Below are positions 33,051-45,074 of a stretch of 61,255 bases of DNA, one piece after another. This DNA comes from Sistotremastrum niveocremeum HHB9708. Its lineage: Eukaryota > Basidiomycota > Agaricomycetes > Sistotremastrales > Sistotremastraceae. Each line of letters begins with the position of its first letter. Positions within the stretch are counted from its first letter, which is position 1. The position numbers were made by a program, and so were the translations under genes. The stretch covers positions 2,979-64,233 of the forward strand of contig KV419417.1 in assembly GCA_001630475.1 (NCBI GenBank), given 5' to 3'. The notes under the pieces were generated by a model, which saw nothing but the letters and a program-made list of their open reading frames with translations, searched no databases and was not told where the DNA came from.

Positions 33051-34277
33051 ATGCATTCGCTCGACCTTGAAGATGGAGGAGAAGGATACTCCCGTTACCG
33101 CCCCGACCCCATCCCACATTACCCTCCCTCGACATTCCAACGTACCCACACTGGCGTCGCATTCAATGAAACAGGGAGACAAAGACCGTTAAGGTCAATA
33201 GCCTCCCTTCCCGTCCTTCGAACGACGAATTCAAATTCGAATTTATCTCTTCGTGGGCGGCCTCGTACGCCCCCATCCGCCTCTGCCCATGGGCATGGGC
33301 ATAACCATAGTCGACCAAAAGCGTCGACTCTCCCTCTCGGACCGATACATACGTCCCCCCGTCGTCCTTCCGCCTCTCACCGTTCTCGCGAGCAGCCATT
33401 ACACCGCCAAACATCCCACCGCTCCTTCTTCTCCCCCACCAATCCATCCACCACCTCCACCCCGTTCGACCCCTCATCATCCACAGACGATCTCTCAATA
33501 GACATCGCCCCCTTTTCAGAATTCTCCGCCGGGCCTTCAATACGCATATCGAGAGAGGAGAGGGAGAGGGATATGAGGACTGGGAGAGATGTATGGGATG
33601 AACCTCTTTTCCTCTCGACAGACCCCTTTGCTTCATCTACCTCTGCGTCTGCTTCTGCCTCGACGTCGATGTGGAATTGCACGTCGAGTGCTTCGGGGTG
33701 TCCAATCATCACTTCCTCATCCTCCGCCCTGTCGGCCTCGCCTACCTTTACAGGCGAAGGGGAGGAAGGGGAGAGAGGGACATTCGGGAAGATAAGGAGA
33801 AAATTGAGTATGAAATCCCTCTTACGTCCTTCAAAGTCCCGTCTTCGCGAAGTCGAAGAAGAGGATTTCGGGAACTTCAACTTTTCCGAGTCGTATCATG
33901 ACGATTATGGAGAGGAGGGGAGAGGAGGGGAGGAAGAGTTAGGATTGGATGTTGATGTGGATCGGAGTCCGAGTCTTACTTCGAGTCTTACGTCCTCCTC
34001 AGAAGGATCAGCAACAGCTTCCAGTCCAGCAAGGTTCGTCCCCCCTCCCCTCTCTCCTTCTTCTCGTACTGATGATGTGCTGTGCAGTCGTCAAATGTCG
34101 ACGAAAGATTCGTTAACGTTAAGATGGCACACGATTCAACTCCGCGTTGCATTCTTCGTATATCGTAAACGACAGACGATTAGCAGGAAGTTTTCGTTGG
34201 ATAAGCTCCCTGGAGGGCGAGGGAGGAGAGGGACGGAAGGGGAGATTGCGAGGCCTGTGCCTGTTTGGGTGTCTTGA
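33051..34277 (+). CDS. Hypothetical Ser-rich disordered protein
   Basis: I do not recognise this protein. The frame is open for 408 codons from ATG 33051. A stop-free 54-nt intron (34034-34087, GTTCGT..CTGAT..CAG, with a long pyrimidine run) is likely, giving 390 residues. The N-terminal third contains His/Ser-rich repeats (HGHGHNHS), the middle a long Ser/Thr region (STSASASASTSMW), then a basic motif (GKIRRKLSMKSLLRPSKSR) followed by an acidic stretch (EVEEEDFGNF). The basic segment could be a nuclear-localisation or membrane-binding patch. It is the only convincing gene in the unique centre of the inverted duplication. Its upstream region has a TATA-like box and pyrimidine-rich initiator typical of expressed fungal genes. 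Confidence 0.6.
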   Translation: MHSLDLEDGGEGYSRYRPDPIPHYPPSTFQRTHTGVAFNETGRQRPLRSIASLPVLRTTNSNSNLSLRGRPRTPPSASAHGHGHNHSRPKASTLPLGPIHTSPRRPSASHRSREQPLHRQTSHRSFFSPTNPSTTSTPFDPSSSTDDLSIDIAPFSEFSAGPSIRISREERERDMRTGRDVWDEPLFLSTDPFASSTSASASASTSMWNCTSSASGCPIITSSSSALSASPTFTGEGEEGERGTFGKIRRKLSMKSLLRPSKSRLREVEEEDFGNFNFSESYHDDYGEEGRGGEEELGLDVDVDRSPSLTSSLTSSSEGSATASSPARFVPPPLSPSSRTDDVLCSRQMSTKDSLTLRWHTIQLRVAFFVYRKRQTISRKFSLDKLPGGRGRRGTEGEIARPVPVWVS

Positions 34278-37200
34278 ACACTTGCGAATTATCTTTTCTT
34301 CGTTCGTTGCGACACCCCTTTCACCTTCCTTCACCTCCACCGCCTACCGCCTACCGCGAATCGTCACCGCATACCGCCCACCCGCCTCGTCCTGTCCTGT
34401 CCTTTACATCCATCGCCACCGCCTCCACCGCGATCACTCGTCCCTCGTCCCTCGCCTCAGTATCTTGCTATCAAATCGCTCTCCTCTCCATGCTTTCAAA
34501 CGTCATATCCCTTTCCATTCAATATCCCGTCCTCATCCCGCTTCCTGTGCCGCTCCGCGTTATCATTCACGTTCATCAACTGTGCATATTGTATCTCGTT
34601 ATTCCGTATATAAGGAGACATGTCCCCTTCCACACGTTCTCTCCCCTCCTTTACATCATCGTGTTGTTGTTGTTTGCCTATCGTCTATCGTCCATCGTCC
34701 ATCGGTTGTTCTCGTTTACGTATACATGTACCCTCTTCATCTATCATCATCACATTCATTCAATCTCATTATCTCTCTCTCTCATCCATCGTCCTCCTTT
34801 CTTGTTCTTGTTCTGTGGAATACAGTCATCGATATCTTGAAACACTTCGTCCCTCGCATCTGGAAGTGAACGCGTGAACGTGAAGAGTGTCCTGAAGTAG
34901 CAGTACTGGAAAAGGGAATGATCAGCGGTGCTTCTTTCCGTCCCGTTCGCAAAGTCACGATTCTTCTATCATAATTCTCCGTTTCGCTCGCAAGATGCAA
35001 CAGAAGTGACTTCAGGCTGATGATCAAGTGAGCTCTCGACTCGACTCGGCAGGAATGTTCGTGAAGATCAAAGTTGCATCCGAACCACGCGGGACCATAG
35101 TCATCATACTCATCCTCATTCGAGCGAAGATCAAAAGGAGAACGATGCCTTGTAATATTAATGTGGAAGCGGTACTCTAGTAATCGAACGGAACGGTTGA
35201 GGGTGAAGTTGGAGTGAAGGGAGTGAGGTGGGGTGACTGTTGAGAGATGTCGTGAGAGCCGTTTCGAACGGATCAACTCATGGCAGCAGGAGATGGCAGC
35301 AGGATATCGGCAGCAGAAGTTCTGAGAAGGAACGATTGGAGGACTCAGTCGAAATGTTGGGGATGTCGGATGTCGATCGGTGGTTCGAGGACCGGTACTC
35401 ATGTGATCGTCGGATTGTTGAATCTGAATCGCGGAATTGGGGCATCGTGGTATCGTGTCACGATAGATATCGATTGGGTTGGAGAGTTGCTCAATTCGGT
35501 CATGGATCAGCGCTTCGATTCGTTAGATTACTCCGTATACGCCCAGAGGTTCTGAATTCGGTTCCACGGTTCGACGGGTGGGTATACGTGAGTATGAGTA
35601 CGTTCTGATCGGAATGTTGAGCTCGTTGAATGTTGATGTTCGCTGGATGAGCATATGCGTGGTGAGGGTGGCTTGGGATGGGATGGTCGGTTCGTTGTTC
35701 GATGAGGAATATTGTAATATTGAGGAATATTGCTTGAAGATATTGACATATTTATTGACATGCTCGTAGGCACCGGATCGGTGGATACGGATACGGATGG
35801 GGATGGGGATGGGGATTATCAATATCAATATGGCAGCGTGGCAGCATGGCAGCATCAGGACATAGAATCATGACATGGAATTCGAATCTGTGCCTGATCA
35901 GCGTACCAGTGGGGATGATTACGGAACGGAGGGTTCGATTGTTAGGACACGTAGAAGGTTCGTAGTAGCAGAGTACCAACGCACCAGCAGCAGCAGCAGC
36001 AGCAGTAGTACAAGTAAGCGGACTTGTCGGCGGCAGCCAATCGCTCGGATGATTGACAACGATTGATCAGACTGAGGAGCATTAATTACTGAAGGATTCG
36101 ATCATCGTACAGCTTAGGAGGATTTTCGTACGGCTATTTAGTCAAAGAGTCATGATCATGAGTTGATCGCAGGACTGCAAGAAGTAGGACTCTCAGAGGC
36201 GATTGATTGACGAGACTCCACCCGGATATCAAATCATTGAGATATCGAAGAAGGACGAATCGATGCGATTGATTCGAGAATTGGCTGTCCGATTGTGGGA
36301 TGAAGCATTGCGGGGATTGATTGACAGGGTAATTGCACCATCGCACTTGCTAGCGTGTACGGAGGAGTGTTATCGAGAGGATCACTGGCACGAGTCGATC
36401 CATGACTCCGTCGAGTCTCATCTACACCCGTAAGGCATGTTTGCCGTCTTGATGGCCTAGATGTGATGAGCCTATGAGCCATGAGTTATGGAGTTGATGT
36501 CTCCGCAGAGGTAACCACTCGATGAGCCTGTGCCAGGACTGATGATGGATTGATGGATTGTCGTGTATCGTGATTGATGGATGGATGGATACTACCCTCG
36601 GTGGGCGTATGGCTCGTTGGATCGGTGTGTTGTTAAATGTGGCGGTGCAGAACTAGGACCAGGACGGTGATATGATGGACATCAATGGCTGTCGAGTACG
36701 TCGACCACTCGTGCTTGCGAGCGTACTTGGTCAACGTTTCTGGAGTCGGTGTTTATGCGGCGATGAGCGCGGTAGACGATTATTCATACAGCAACAGAAA
36801 GAAATTTGAACATAAACTACAGTATCATACAGCCGAAGTCAAAATAAAAAGTCAAAGATCCAGACTGAAAGCTCGAAACTCCACGTTCGGTGCTAGTACA
36901 GTTCGCAGAAATTCATCTGCATCCGGTACCTGTCCTGATCATCATCGAACCCCGACTCGAGCCTGAACCATCTGCTACCTGCAGCTGCTATATTTTGCCA
37001 AGTCTTGATGCTAGCGGTAACAATGCCACAGGAATACTCCGGTGCCTTTCCCGGTCCCTCAAAGAGTCCGTCATTCGTTCGACTGCGAACCCCCATCTTT
37101 GAGGGGTCGTTTCATCCTTGCATTTGAGAGGCACTAGTACTGAGACAAGAAGAAGGATCTGCCGTTGAGGAGGGTGATATGCAGGTGTCATGCGTGAATG

Positions 37201-37909
37201 GATTTGGAGAGTAGAGTGCCATTCTGACAGGTCACCCGATCACGATAGGGAAGAGGAGAGGGGGGCCGGAACTGAATTCAGTATACGAGCGCGGGTGGAC
37301 TTTGAAGATTGAGAGACAGAGTAATGACACGAAGAGAATAGGTTCCGGTGATATGTTGATGGGACGCCTTGGCTGCACATGTACGATTGCCAGAAACAAG
37401 ACAGGGATGAGCAGTGAACTGTCGATCGTGAATGTCCGAAAACGCGAAAACAGATACACTGCGAGAAGACTGAAGAAATGGTCATAGGCCGATCAAAAGA
37501 TGGCGTCCGCGGAGCCTCGAGGTTTGTTCTTGTCTACACACTGGAGTCGCTGTGACGAGGGAGATTTGCGGTATGCAAGAGCCTATGGGGTATCGTCATA
37601 GTTATTCGTCGAATCGCCCCAGTGTTGATTGTAGAGCTGGAGCTTTGCATCTACCACGAGGAGCTCTCGGAGACCCACGACGATGTGCAGGTTGCATGAG
37701 GTCGTAAACGACAAATAAGGCATCGTGATCATCTAACCAATATTCATCCAATATCCAATATTTTGGCGATGACAACAATCTGGAAAAGGCACACGAGCCG
37801 TGCATGAGGACACCGCATAGCCTGACACGGTACAGTAGGTCACGATTCTACGATACCCGAAAAGCATCTTGGAAGGGAAACGAGAGCTTGATAGAAAATG
37901 TTGAGGATA
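34278..37909. other. Central unique region, right part: no supported gene
   Basis: A pyrimidine-rich stretch (34300-34830) follows the hypothetical gene and carries long but uninformative open frames. There is a short (AGC)n run at 35985-36006 and a GGATGGGGATGGG run near 35790-35815. GATTGATGGATGG-type repeats occur near 36545-36590. No RNA gene could be identified by eye. Confidence 0.4.
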
Positions 37910-39190
37910 TGGAACATGTCCGAGCAAGCCGAAGGACTCACCTCCATCTCCGTTCACACCAAACCAAACCAGTCTGATTCCAAGATCGACGTCTCTGTGC
38001 GATCTCGCTATTCACATATATCGAGGCTATATATGGGACCGTGATGGTCGGGCAAGTCAGAGACTACCGGTAGCACTAGAATGACGAAGTCCGTCATGGC
38101 CGACACTAAAGGCGAAGAAGAGCGCTCCGCAGGATCAGCGGTCTCGGTGACCATTCCTAGGTCCCTAGATCCCTCGTATATCACTGCTGGATGGGAGAGA
38201 TCTCGAAATGGATTTCCCCGACGGAGAACGCTCGTTGGGAGGTTGGGAGTCGTTGAGCGCTGAGCACGGAACGGTGGACCCTCGTCGCGGGCGGTGTGGG
38301 AATAAGGTAAGTCGATAGCCCGTGTTACCGTGTGGGTTAGTTGGGCGCCTTTGAGGGTGCAGAGTCTGATGTGAGTCGTTAAGGGTTGAGGTTGCAGTTG
38401 CAGTTGACCCACGTCGAATGTCTGAGGGTGCGAAGCGCAGAGTAAAGTGGGTTGTGACTGGAAGATGGTTGCGTAAGAAATGGAGGAATGTAGAGTGATT
38501 TTGAGATAATGGGGTGGTCGAATTTCACTTCAGGGGCTTCGTTTATGGGAAGGTTGTCTCTTCTCCATGTTAAAGTGACCAAGATGTCGGATGGGTGACG
38601 TCTATCAGGCGCAGAATATTCGCGAGTCAAATCGAGATCCACCGCGAGGCAATAAGACACGCCATGATTTGAAAGTTGAAAATTGAAATGACCGGAGTGC
38701 ATGTTGTGAGCTCTGGGGCACAAGGAATCTTGAGAGCACTATAACAATCGCGAAGCATGGGCGCCGTGGCTCACGAAGTGATCGCACGAATGATCAGATT
38801 CGAGAGCGTCAGAGTCAATCAATCGCCCAGTGCAGTGAACCAGCCGTAGTGATGGCTCTATCACTGAGTCTGATGAGTCGTGAGCCGTGGACGTGTTGTT
38901 CTCAGCGAGGCTCATCAGCAATGATCGATTGATAGATTGCCTGATGGATACAGTTAGAATTGTACGACTCGTTGGTGCATGTGGGGATGAATGCAATAAG
39001 TGAGCACTTATCTAAAAGATGAATGTTGACATTCTATATCGATGGGTCGGATAGGAGATTGATAAGGACGCCAGAATTGACGGCAGGGATGTCAGCTCGG
39101 ATATTTTGAGCCTTGCAGCATTCAAAACGTCACTGAGGTCCGAAAGGCTTTCTCAAGTCACTAAATCAATACTAAATATCGTTTAAGTTC
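37910..39190. repeat. Duplicated spacer S2' (inverted copy of S2)
   Basis: It matches 28380-29670 in reverse orientation: TCCCCGACGGAGAACGCTCG at 38215 is the reverse of the S2 block at 29338, and TGTCCGAGCAAGCCGAAGGA at 37918 is the reverse of the CTCGGCTTGCTCGG block. The match, together with copies D and E and the NCE101 remnants, defines the inner edges of the inverted duplication at about 29.67 and 37.91 kb. Confidence 0.6.
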
Positions 39191-39191
39191 G

Positions 39192-39262
39192 TCTCTGAGA
39201 GGTAGAATGGTAGTGATCATGACCCCGCGAATACTACCAGTGCTGGATCGACTCGGAGCCTT
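39192..39262 (-). pseudogene. Decayed NCE101 remnant (right inner flank)
   Basis: Read on the minus strand, CGATCCAGCACTGGTAGTAT, then TTCGCGGGGTCATG and ATTCTACCTCTCAGAGAC, aligns to exon 2 of the NCE101 gene at 44796-44997 (WLDPAVAIFTGSLAFYLSE). An insertion and the loss of the N-terminal and C-terminal parts break it. It mirrors the remnant at 28305-28375. Confidence 0.72.
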
Positions 39263-39589
39263 CTCTAACCGATGGAAAGCCGAAAAATATGCCGACGAGA
39301 GAAATAAAATCTCGAATAAGAGCACTTGATCACGAGCCCAAATAAAGCCGATAGTTGATTGACCTCATGAAGCTTTGGAAAATATCGATGCTGCATAGTT
39401 TTTGGTACATCCAAGAGGGAGATTCAAACTCCGATAACGCTCGAAGTTGGCTCTGCCAGCTGCTCTGTCTGGTGGGTGCTGCTATTGGTGAATCTCATCG
39501 ACGTCCGTTCAGCATAATAAAGCACCGCTGAAAACATACTCTAGCCGGACGCCACGACGCGTTCACAGCCACTGAGCACGACGATAGCC

Positions 39590-41249
39590 ATGTCTCTCTC
39601 AACGACACCCCCAGAAATTCTCCTCAACATCATGGAATCACTGAGCGTTGGCGATATCGTAAGAGCAGCTCAGGTGCGCGACAATACTGTCGTTCTACTT
39701 GACCCCATAGCTGATGTCCATCACTTTCAGAGCTGTTCATACCTTCGAGCATTCGTTCGCTCAAACAAGCGTCTCCTTGCCAATGCCTATAATCGAGCCT
39801 ACACGATCCATCTCCCTTTGAGATCCTCACTCGAAGATATATCTCCTGAACTTCTCTACGAACACGCCGCCAAATCCGTGGCAAGATCCGCTCGACTTGC
39901 CCAATCTATCAACAGTGTCCCTCTCGAACCTCGTCAAAGCACCATATACTCTCTCGAAGATCTAGGAACGGTATGGGACGAAGCGAATCGAACATCATTC
40001 TTCGTCCGAGATAAAATCCTGGCATTTCTCAACCCAGACGGTCTATTCGTCCTGCTTCTCGGACCGTCGGGAGAGGTAGTGGAACATACGCGCACTCGAT
40101 TGCCTTTGGCTGGAGCAAGATACAAAGTCGCTTGTCAGATGGCGGCAGATGAGAAATCTCTCTTTGTGGTGTTGGCCGCTACAAACGATAACGATGATAG
40201 GGTGCAAGTGTTTGAGATGTGCGTCGCAAACAAGGGATTCGGAGTGGTGACGACGTATCTTGATATTCAACCTCCGAACATGATGCATAACGGTCATTCT
40301 GTCGCGATACGAGACCCGTACTGCGTGGTGGCCAACTCTATCAATATCTTTCTTGTGGACTGGAGAGCTCAAATTGGGGGGTTGTACACCGTCAATTTTT
40401 GCGAGACGAACGGTCAAGGCGTCCAACGGAGCTCGCTTCTCACTGTAAGTCTCAATCGAATGTTTTCTCTCCACGCGCTCACAGTCATTCCAGAATATTC
40501 AAGCCGTCTCTATCCACCCGCAAGAACATTTCCTGGTCATATTCAATGACGATGACGAGCGGAATAAGAGACCCAGTGCAGGCATATACATATGGGCTCC
40601 TAAATCCCCAGGGCTCCCCTTGAACCACCCTCGGGCGATGACTAGCTGGAATTACTACTGTTCTGAAACGCGACAATCTCTGACCTCGAAGTTTCCGTTC
40701 TCTACGCAAAGACGCGGTCAAAGCAAAATGTGCCCAATAGGCTTCCGAAGTCTCTCAAATTCATCCTGGATCCTCGACGTCATGATCATAGGACGCACTA
40801 CCCCTCCTGAAGAACTTGACTCAGCCCATGGCGCTCCATCGGATAATCAACCTGTGGTCCGCGTATCCTTCGACTCATCAGATGACTGGGCGGCACATGT
40901 CGAGACGACAGATTCCTTAATCGCGACTTCGTCTCCTGACAGCGTATCTTCGCATGGAAATTACCGAATGGCGGGATCTGTCTCTTCTTACATGTTCCCT
41001 GATATGGCGGACGAGAGTGGTTTGTTGATCGCTGTTCCCAAGTTTGACGATGGGAATAGAAACGGATCTGGTCTCATTCGATTGGGTGTTCCTGCAGAAT
41101 TGTGGACTGCGGATTCTACGAGTGTCGATGAAGATGACCGAGAGGACACCAGGCGTTTCCGATCGACTCTGGGTCCAGCTACATTCGACGAGTTGACGGG
41201 ACGGTTATACGTCAGCCATCCTCGAGGGTTCCAGATCTTGCAATATTGA
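39590..41249 (+). CDS. F-box protein, three-exon cluster family, copy E
   Basis: Exons 39590-39673, 39731-40444 and 40494-41249 give 517 residues. MSLSTTPPEILLNIMESLSV begins the F-box and SCSYLRAFVRSNKRLL follows intron 1. Intron 1 (57 nt) is open and in frame, so an unspliced reading also encodes a longer N-terminus; alignment with D shows the spliced form is the family form. Other landmarks are VRDKILAFLNPDGLFVLLLG, AIRDPYCVVANS, KMCPIGFRSLSNSSWILDVM and the C-terminal ELTGRLYVSHPRGFQILQY. It is the closest partner of copy D, on the opposite arm of the inverted duplication, and is tandem with copy F. It is probably an SCF adaptor; the target is unknown. Confidence 0.83.
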
Positions 41250-41659
41250 GTGCTGCTGAATTACATTCATTCTCGTCCGCGATTGCTGGTCTGCTCTCAT
41301 TGCCGATAATCCTACTGTAATGATACTCCCTTAGTTAACATCATGTATTGCGTCCGTATGAAGCGCTAGTATCAAGACTGCCTTAGAGTAATATTCAGTG
41401 ACGATAGTCATTACCTCAAATAATAAAGCTATGATGATGTGCTTACGATAAATCCAAGGATATCGATATATCTCAGAGGAAGTTTCAAAGTCCGATACAT
41501 CCTCAAGCTGGCTCTGCCAGCTCCTTGAGCTGCTCTACCTCGAATACTAGTTCTGCTGTTGGTGAATATCGTCTACCATCTATGAATATGCGCCAACACT
41601 GACTAGACCCGCCGATAGCGCGCGCAACGCGTCGGTAGCGGCTGTGCGCGACGATAGCT
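41250..41659. repeat. Intergenic between F-box copies E and F, promoter-proximal repeat
   Basis: The last 200 bp (TCAAGCTGGCTCTGCCAGCT, CTGCTGTTGGTGAATATCGT) resemble the regions upstream of copies D (28030-28200) and E (39420-39560), so a shared upstream block accompanies the cluster genes. The GGCTCTGCCAGCTGCTCTG element is near-palindromic around CTGGCAGAGC/GCTCTGCCAG. Confidence 0.5.
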
Positions 41660-43360
41660 ATGTCCCTCTCAAGGACACCCCCTGAAATTCTCCTCAATAT
41701 CATGGAATCGCTGAGCGTTGGAGACATCGTAAGAGCTGCCCAGGTGCGCGCCGTTCATACTATGAATCAAATTGACCTCATCTTGAGCCTAAATCTCCTG
41801 CTTAGAGTTGTTCCTACCTTCGAAAATTCGTTCTTACAAACAAGACTCCCCTTGCCAAAGCCTATAATCGAGCTTCCACCATTCACTTGCCCTTAGGATC
41901 TACCCCCGATAATGTTTCCTCTGAATTTCTCTACCAGCACGCCGTCAAATCCATGGCAACAGCATCGCGACTCAGTGAATCGATGAACAGCCTCCCTGTC
42001 CAACCCCGTCAAAATATCACCTACTCCCTCGAAGATCTAGACATTGCATGGGATGAAGCCTATCGAAGAACCTCTTTTGTACGCGATAATATCCTCGCAT
42101 TCATCAACCCTGATGATCTATTCGTCCTTCTTCTCGGACCATCGGGAGATATAGAAAAACACGCGCGCGTTCCAATGAATTCGTCTGGATCAAAATATGA
42201 AGTCGCCTACCAAATGTCCGCGGATGAGAAATCTCTCTTTGTGGTGTTGGTCACTGTCAAGGCTGGTTTAGAAAAGATGCGGGTGTTGGAGATGTGCATT
42301 GTGAAGGAGGGATTCGGAACGATGACGACGCATCTTGATATTCGTCTCGCGAGTCGGATGTATGACTCTCGCTGCCTCGCGATTCGAGACCCATATTGCG
42401 TCGTGGCAAATCGTCGCTCTGTCTTTCTTGTGGATTGGAGAGCACAGCGTGGTGGGGTATTCACGCCGTTCTCTAAGGCAGACGAGCAGGGCCCTGGATC
42501 TACGTGGCCTCTTCATGTAAGTGCAAACTGATTTGTTTCCGACTTGCTCACCTTCAGTTCAGAATCTCTCGAGCATCGTTATTCACCCGCAAGAACCTCT
42601 CCTGCTCATATTCGACGATGACGACTCGGAGAATAACCCCAATTCAGGCATATACCTATCCGATATTCCCGAGTCCTCAGGACGCCTCATGAAGAAGCTA
42701 GAGGAGTTGACTAGTCTGGATTACTACTTTTCTCGAATGAAACGATCTTTAACGTGGAAGTCTCCGTTCGTCCCTACCCAAAAACGCGGTCGAAGCAAGA
42801 TGTACCCGACAGGCTTTCGATGTCTCTCTAAATCATCGTGGATCCTCGACGTGCTCATGATAGGAACCACCAGCATCTCTGAAGACCTCGATTCGGCCCC
42901 CAGTACTTTCAACGACGGTCAAGCTCTAGCTCGCATATCGTTCGACTCATCCAATGATTGGACGGCCCAGGTCGAGACGGTGGATACCACATCCGTGACG
43001 TCGCATTCGAACAATTTCTCGTTCTACGGGAGTCATCGAATAGCGGGATCAGCTTTCTTTTACAGGTACTCGGAGGAGAGTGATTTCCCTATTGTCGTGC
43101 CGAAATTTGAAGATGGGAACAGAAATGGATCCGGCTTGATTCAATTGCGTCTTCCTGCGGAACTATTGGCTGTGGATTCTTCGGATGAAGATGAAGTCGA
43201 GTCGGAATCTACAAATGAAGTTGGGTCGGAATCTACGGATGAAGGCGAGATGGACCATTATCTGCGTTCACTGTGGACTTTGGGTTCGGCTATATTCGAC
43301 CAGTTGACGGGACGGCTATACATTGCTCATCCTCAGGGATTCCAGATCCTCCAGTATTGA
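41660..43360 (+). CDS. F-box protein, three-exon cluster family, copy F
   Basis: Exons 41660-41743, 41806-42516 and 42563-43360 give 530 residues. The F-box starts MSLSRTPPEILLNIMESLSV and continues SCSYLRKFVLTNKTPL after intron 1. It has the family landmarks VRDNILAFINPDDLFVLLLG, AIRDPYCVVANR, HPQEPLLLIFDDDD, SHRIAGSAFFYRY and the C-terminal QLTGRLYIAHPQGFQILQY. It is longer than its relatives because of an acidic insert at about residues 475-500, made by a direct repeat of GTCGGAATCTAC units (VESESTNE, VGSESTDE). It is the mirror partner of copy C. It is probably an SCF adaptor with a diverging target-binding part. Confidence 0.82.
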
Positions 43361-43479
43361 ACACGAGCGATTCACCCGAATCATTTCCTTAAATCGTCAC
43401 GAGTCTCTTCTCAAAGTCGTTCATACCACTGTAATAATAATCCGTGAATAAATGTAAATGTCTTGTGCGCTATCTGGGG

Positions 43480-44790
43480 AGCCGGGATCGGGAGAATAAT
43501 TGAAGGCAGCCATGATGGTCTATTCTTTCGGACTACGCATGTATCCACGAAGTATTCAATAGCAACTGACTTTGATTTCAACATAGGATACAGGACCGTG
43601 AGCGTCGGTCAACCCCAGACCAGTACCCCGAAGTCCGCCATGCTAGTCGCTAACACCATAGAGGAAAACCTCTCCGAAGGACGATCGCCGGCCTCGGTGA
43701 CGGTCCCTAGATCGCTCGTATATCACTGTCGAGACGGGGGAGATCTCGCAGTGGATTTCCTTAACGGAGAACGCTCGTTGGCAAGTACTGAGCGCTGAAC
43801 ACGGAACGGAGGACCCTCGTCGCTGGCGGTGTGGGATCAGGGTAGATCGATGGCCCGTGTGGGTTCGTTGGGCGCTTTCGGGATTGGGGAGTCTGATGTG
43901 AGTCGTTCAGGGTTGCGGGGGGAGGTGTAGTGGGTCGACGCCGAATACGTGAGATGCGAAGTATGCGGATAGAGTGGCTGAAGATTGGAAGATGGTTTCA
44001 GAAAGAAATCCGATGGGATGAAACGTGATTATGGCGCGGTGAAGTCGACGAACTTCAGCTGTCAGGAGCCCTCTTCAGCGGCGGAGAGTTGTTTCTTCTT
44101 CATTCCTAAGGAATGGGGGTGAGACCCCTTGGGTATGTAACGTATGGCCAGCGTAGGATATTCACGAGCTCGATCGTGGTCCACCGAATTGCCATAAGGC
44201 ACGCGCTGATTGGAAGATTGGAAGGACCAGAGGGCAAGCTTCGAGTCATGAGGCACGGCATACTTCAATATCCCTCTGAAAATAGCGAAGCACACGCGGG
44301 GAGGTTGATCAGGACGACTGCTGGGAGGCTCTGGTAGCGGTAGGGCTCGAATCACGAAGTGATTGGATGGATGATGAGTTTCGGGAGTCTCGGAGTCTGT
44401 CGACCTGCTGTGCAGTGGACCGTAGTGATGGCTCTGTCACTGATTTTGTGGAGTCGTGCAACGTGGACTTGTCGGACTGAGCGATACTCAGCTCAGCACG
44501 AAAGATGGATTGATGGGCGGATCGATGAATACAGTTCATACTGGCACGAGTCGTGAGTGGGAGAGCCGTGTTGTGCGATAGTGGGATAATGATCCTGACG
44601 CGATGAACGCTAGACGTTCGATATTGATTGGTCGAATAGTGGATGTATGAGGGATTGACGTCGATTGACCCGACAGACAGCCTGACAGGTTCATCTTCAA
44701 AACATTACGACGAATGCTAGCGCCTTCACATTCACGACTACAACATCAGTAAGTATCTGCCAGTGATATAAGAATTATACTTACCCATGC
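43480..44790. repeat. Duplicated spacer S1' (inverted copy of S1)
   Basis: It matches S1 (22742-24340) in reverse: AGTACCCCGAAGTCCGCCAT at 43622 is the reverse of the S1 block ATGGCGGACTTCGG.GTACT, and GGAGAACGCTCGTTGG at 43768 is shared with all copies. Together with NCE101 copy 2 it marks the outer right edge of the inverted duplication. Confidence 0.6.
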
Positions 44791-44795
44791 CTTCT

Positions 44796-45074
44796 CTAGT
44801 CTTTCTTCGATGCACCCGCTAAAAATTCCTGCGCTTCAGCGGCTTCACGTTCCTGTGCAGCCTTCTGACGCAGCTCTCTCTTCCAGCTCATCAGCTCTCT
44901 CAGCGTCTCTCCCTTCTCAGGCATCGTACGAGGGTTGGTCTCTGAGAGGTAGAATGCCAATGACCCCGTGAATATTGCCACAGCTGGATCGAGCCATCTA
45001 TCAAATCATTCGTTCATCAGAGATTTGGGGGAAAATTGAGGAGAGGATTGGTACTTTGAGAGTAAGTACGACAT
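44796..45074 (-). CDS. NCE101: NCE101-like small membrane protein, copy 2
   Basis: Exons 45074-45055 and 44997-44796 give 73 residues: MSYLLSK, then WLDPAVAIFTGSLAFYLSE, TNPRTMPEKGETLRELMSWK and a tail ending LAGASKKD. The intron position and phase match copy 1 at 22455-22741. The central core (AIFTGSLAFYLSETNPRT) is identical and the tails differ by a few substitutions and a shorter end. It is a single-pass membrane protein of the NCE101 family. It starts about 450 bp from the F-box gene at 45523, which is on the other strand, so the two may share a promoter region. Having two intact copies of a normally single small gene is unusual and comes from the inverted duplication. Confidence 0.87.

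Noticed and set aside
34147-34869. 240-codon open frame after the central hypothetical gene, and an overlapping 191-codon frame
   Set aside because: The stretch is pyrimidine-rich and gives Ser/Leu/Pro/His-rich translations in several frames; no start context, intron pattern or domain.
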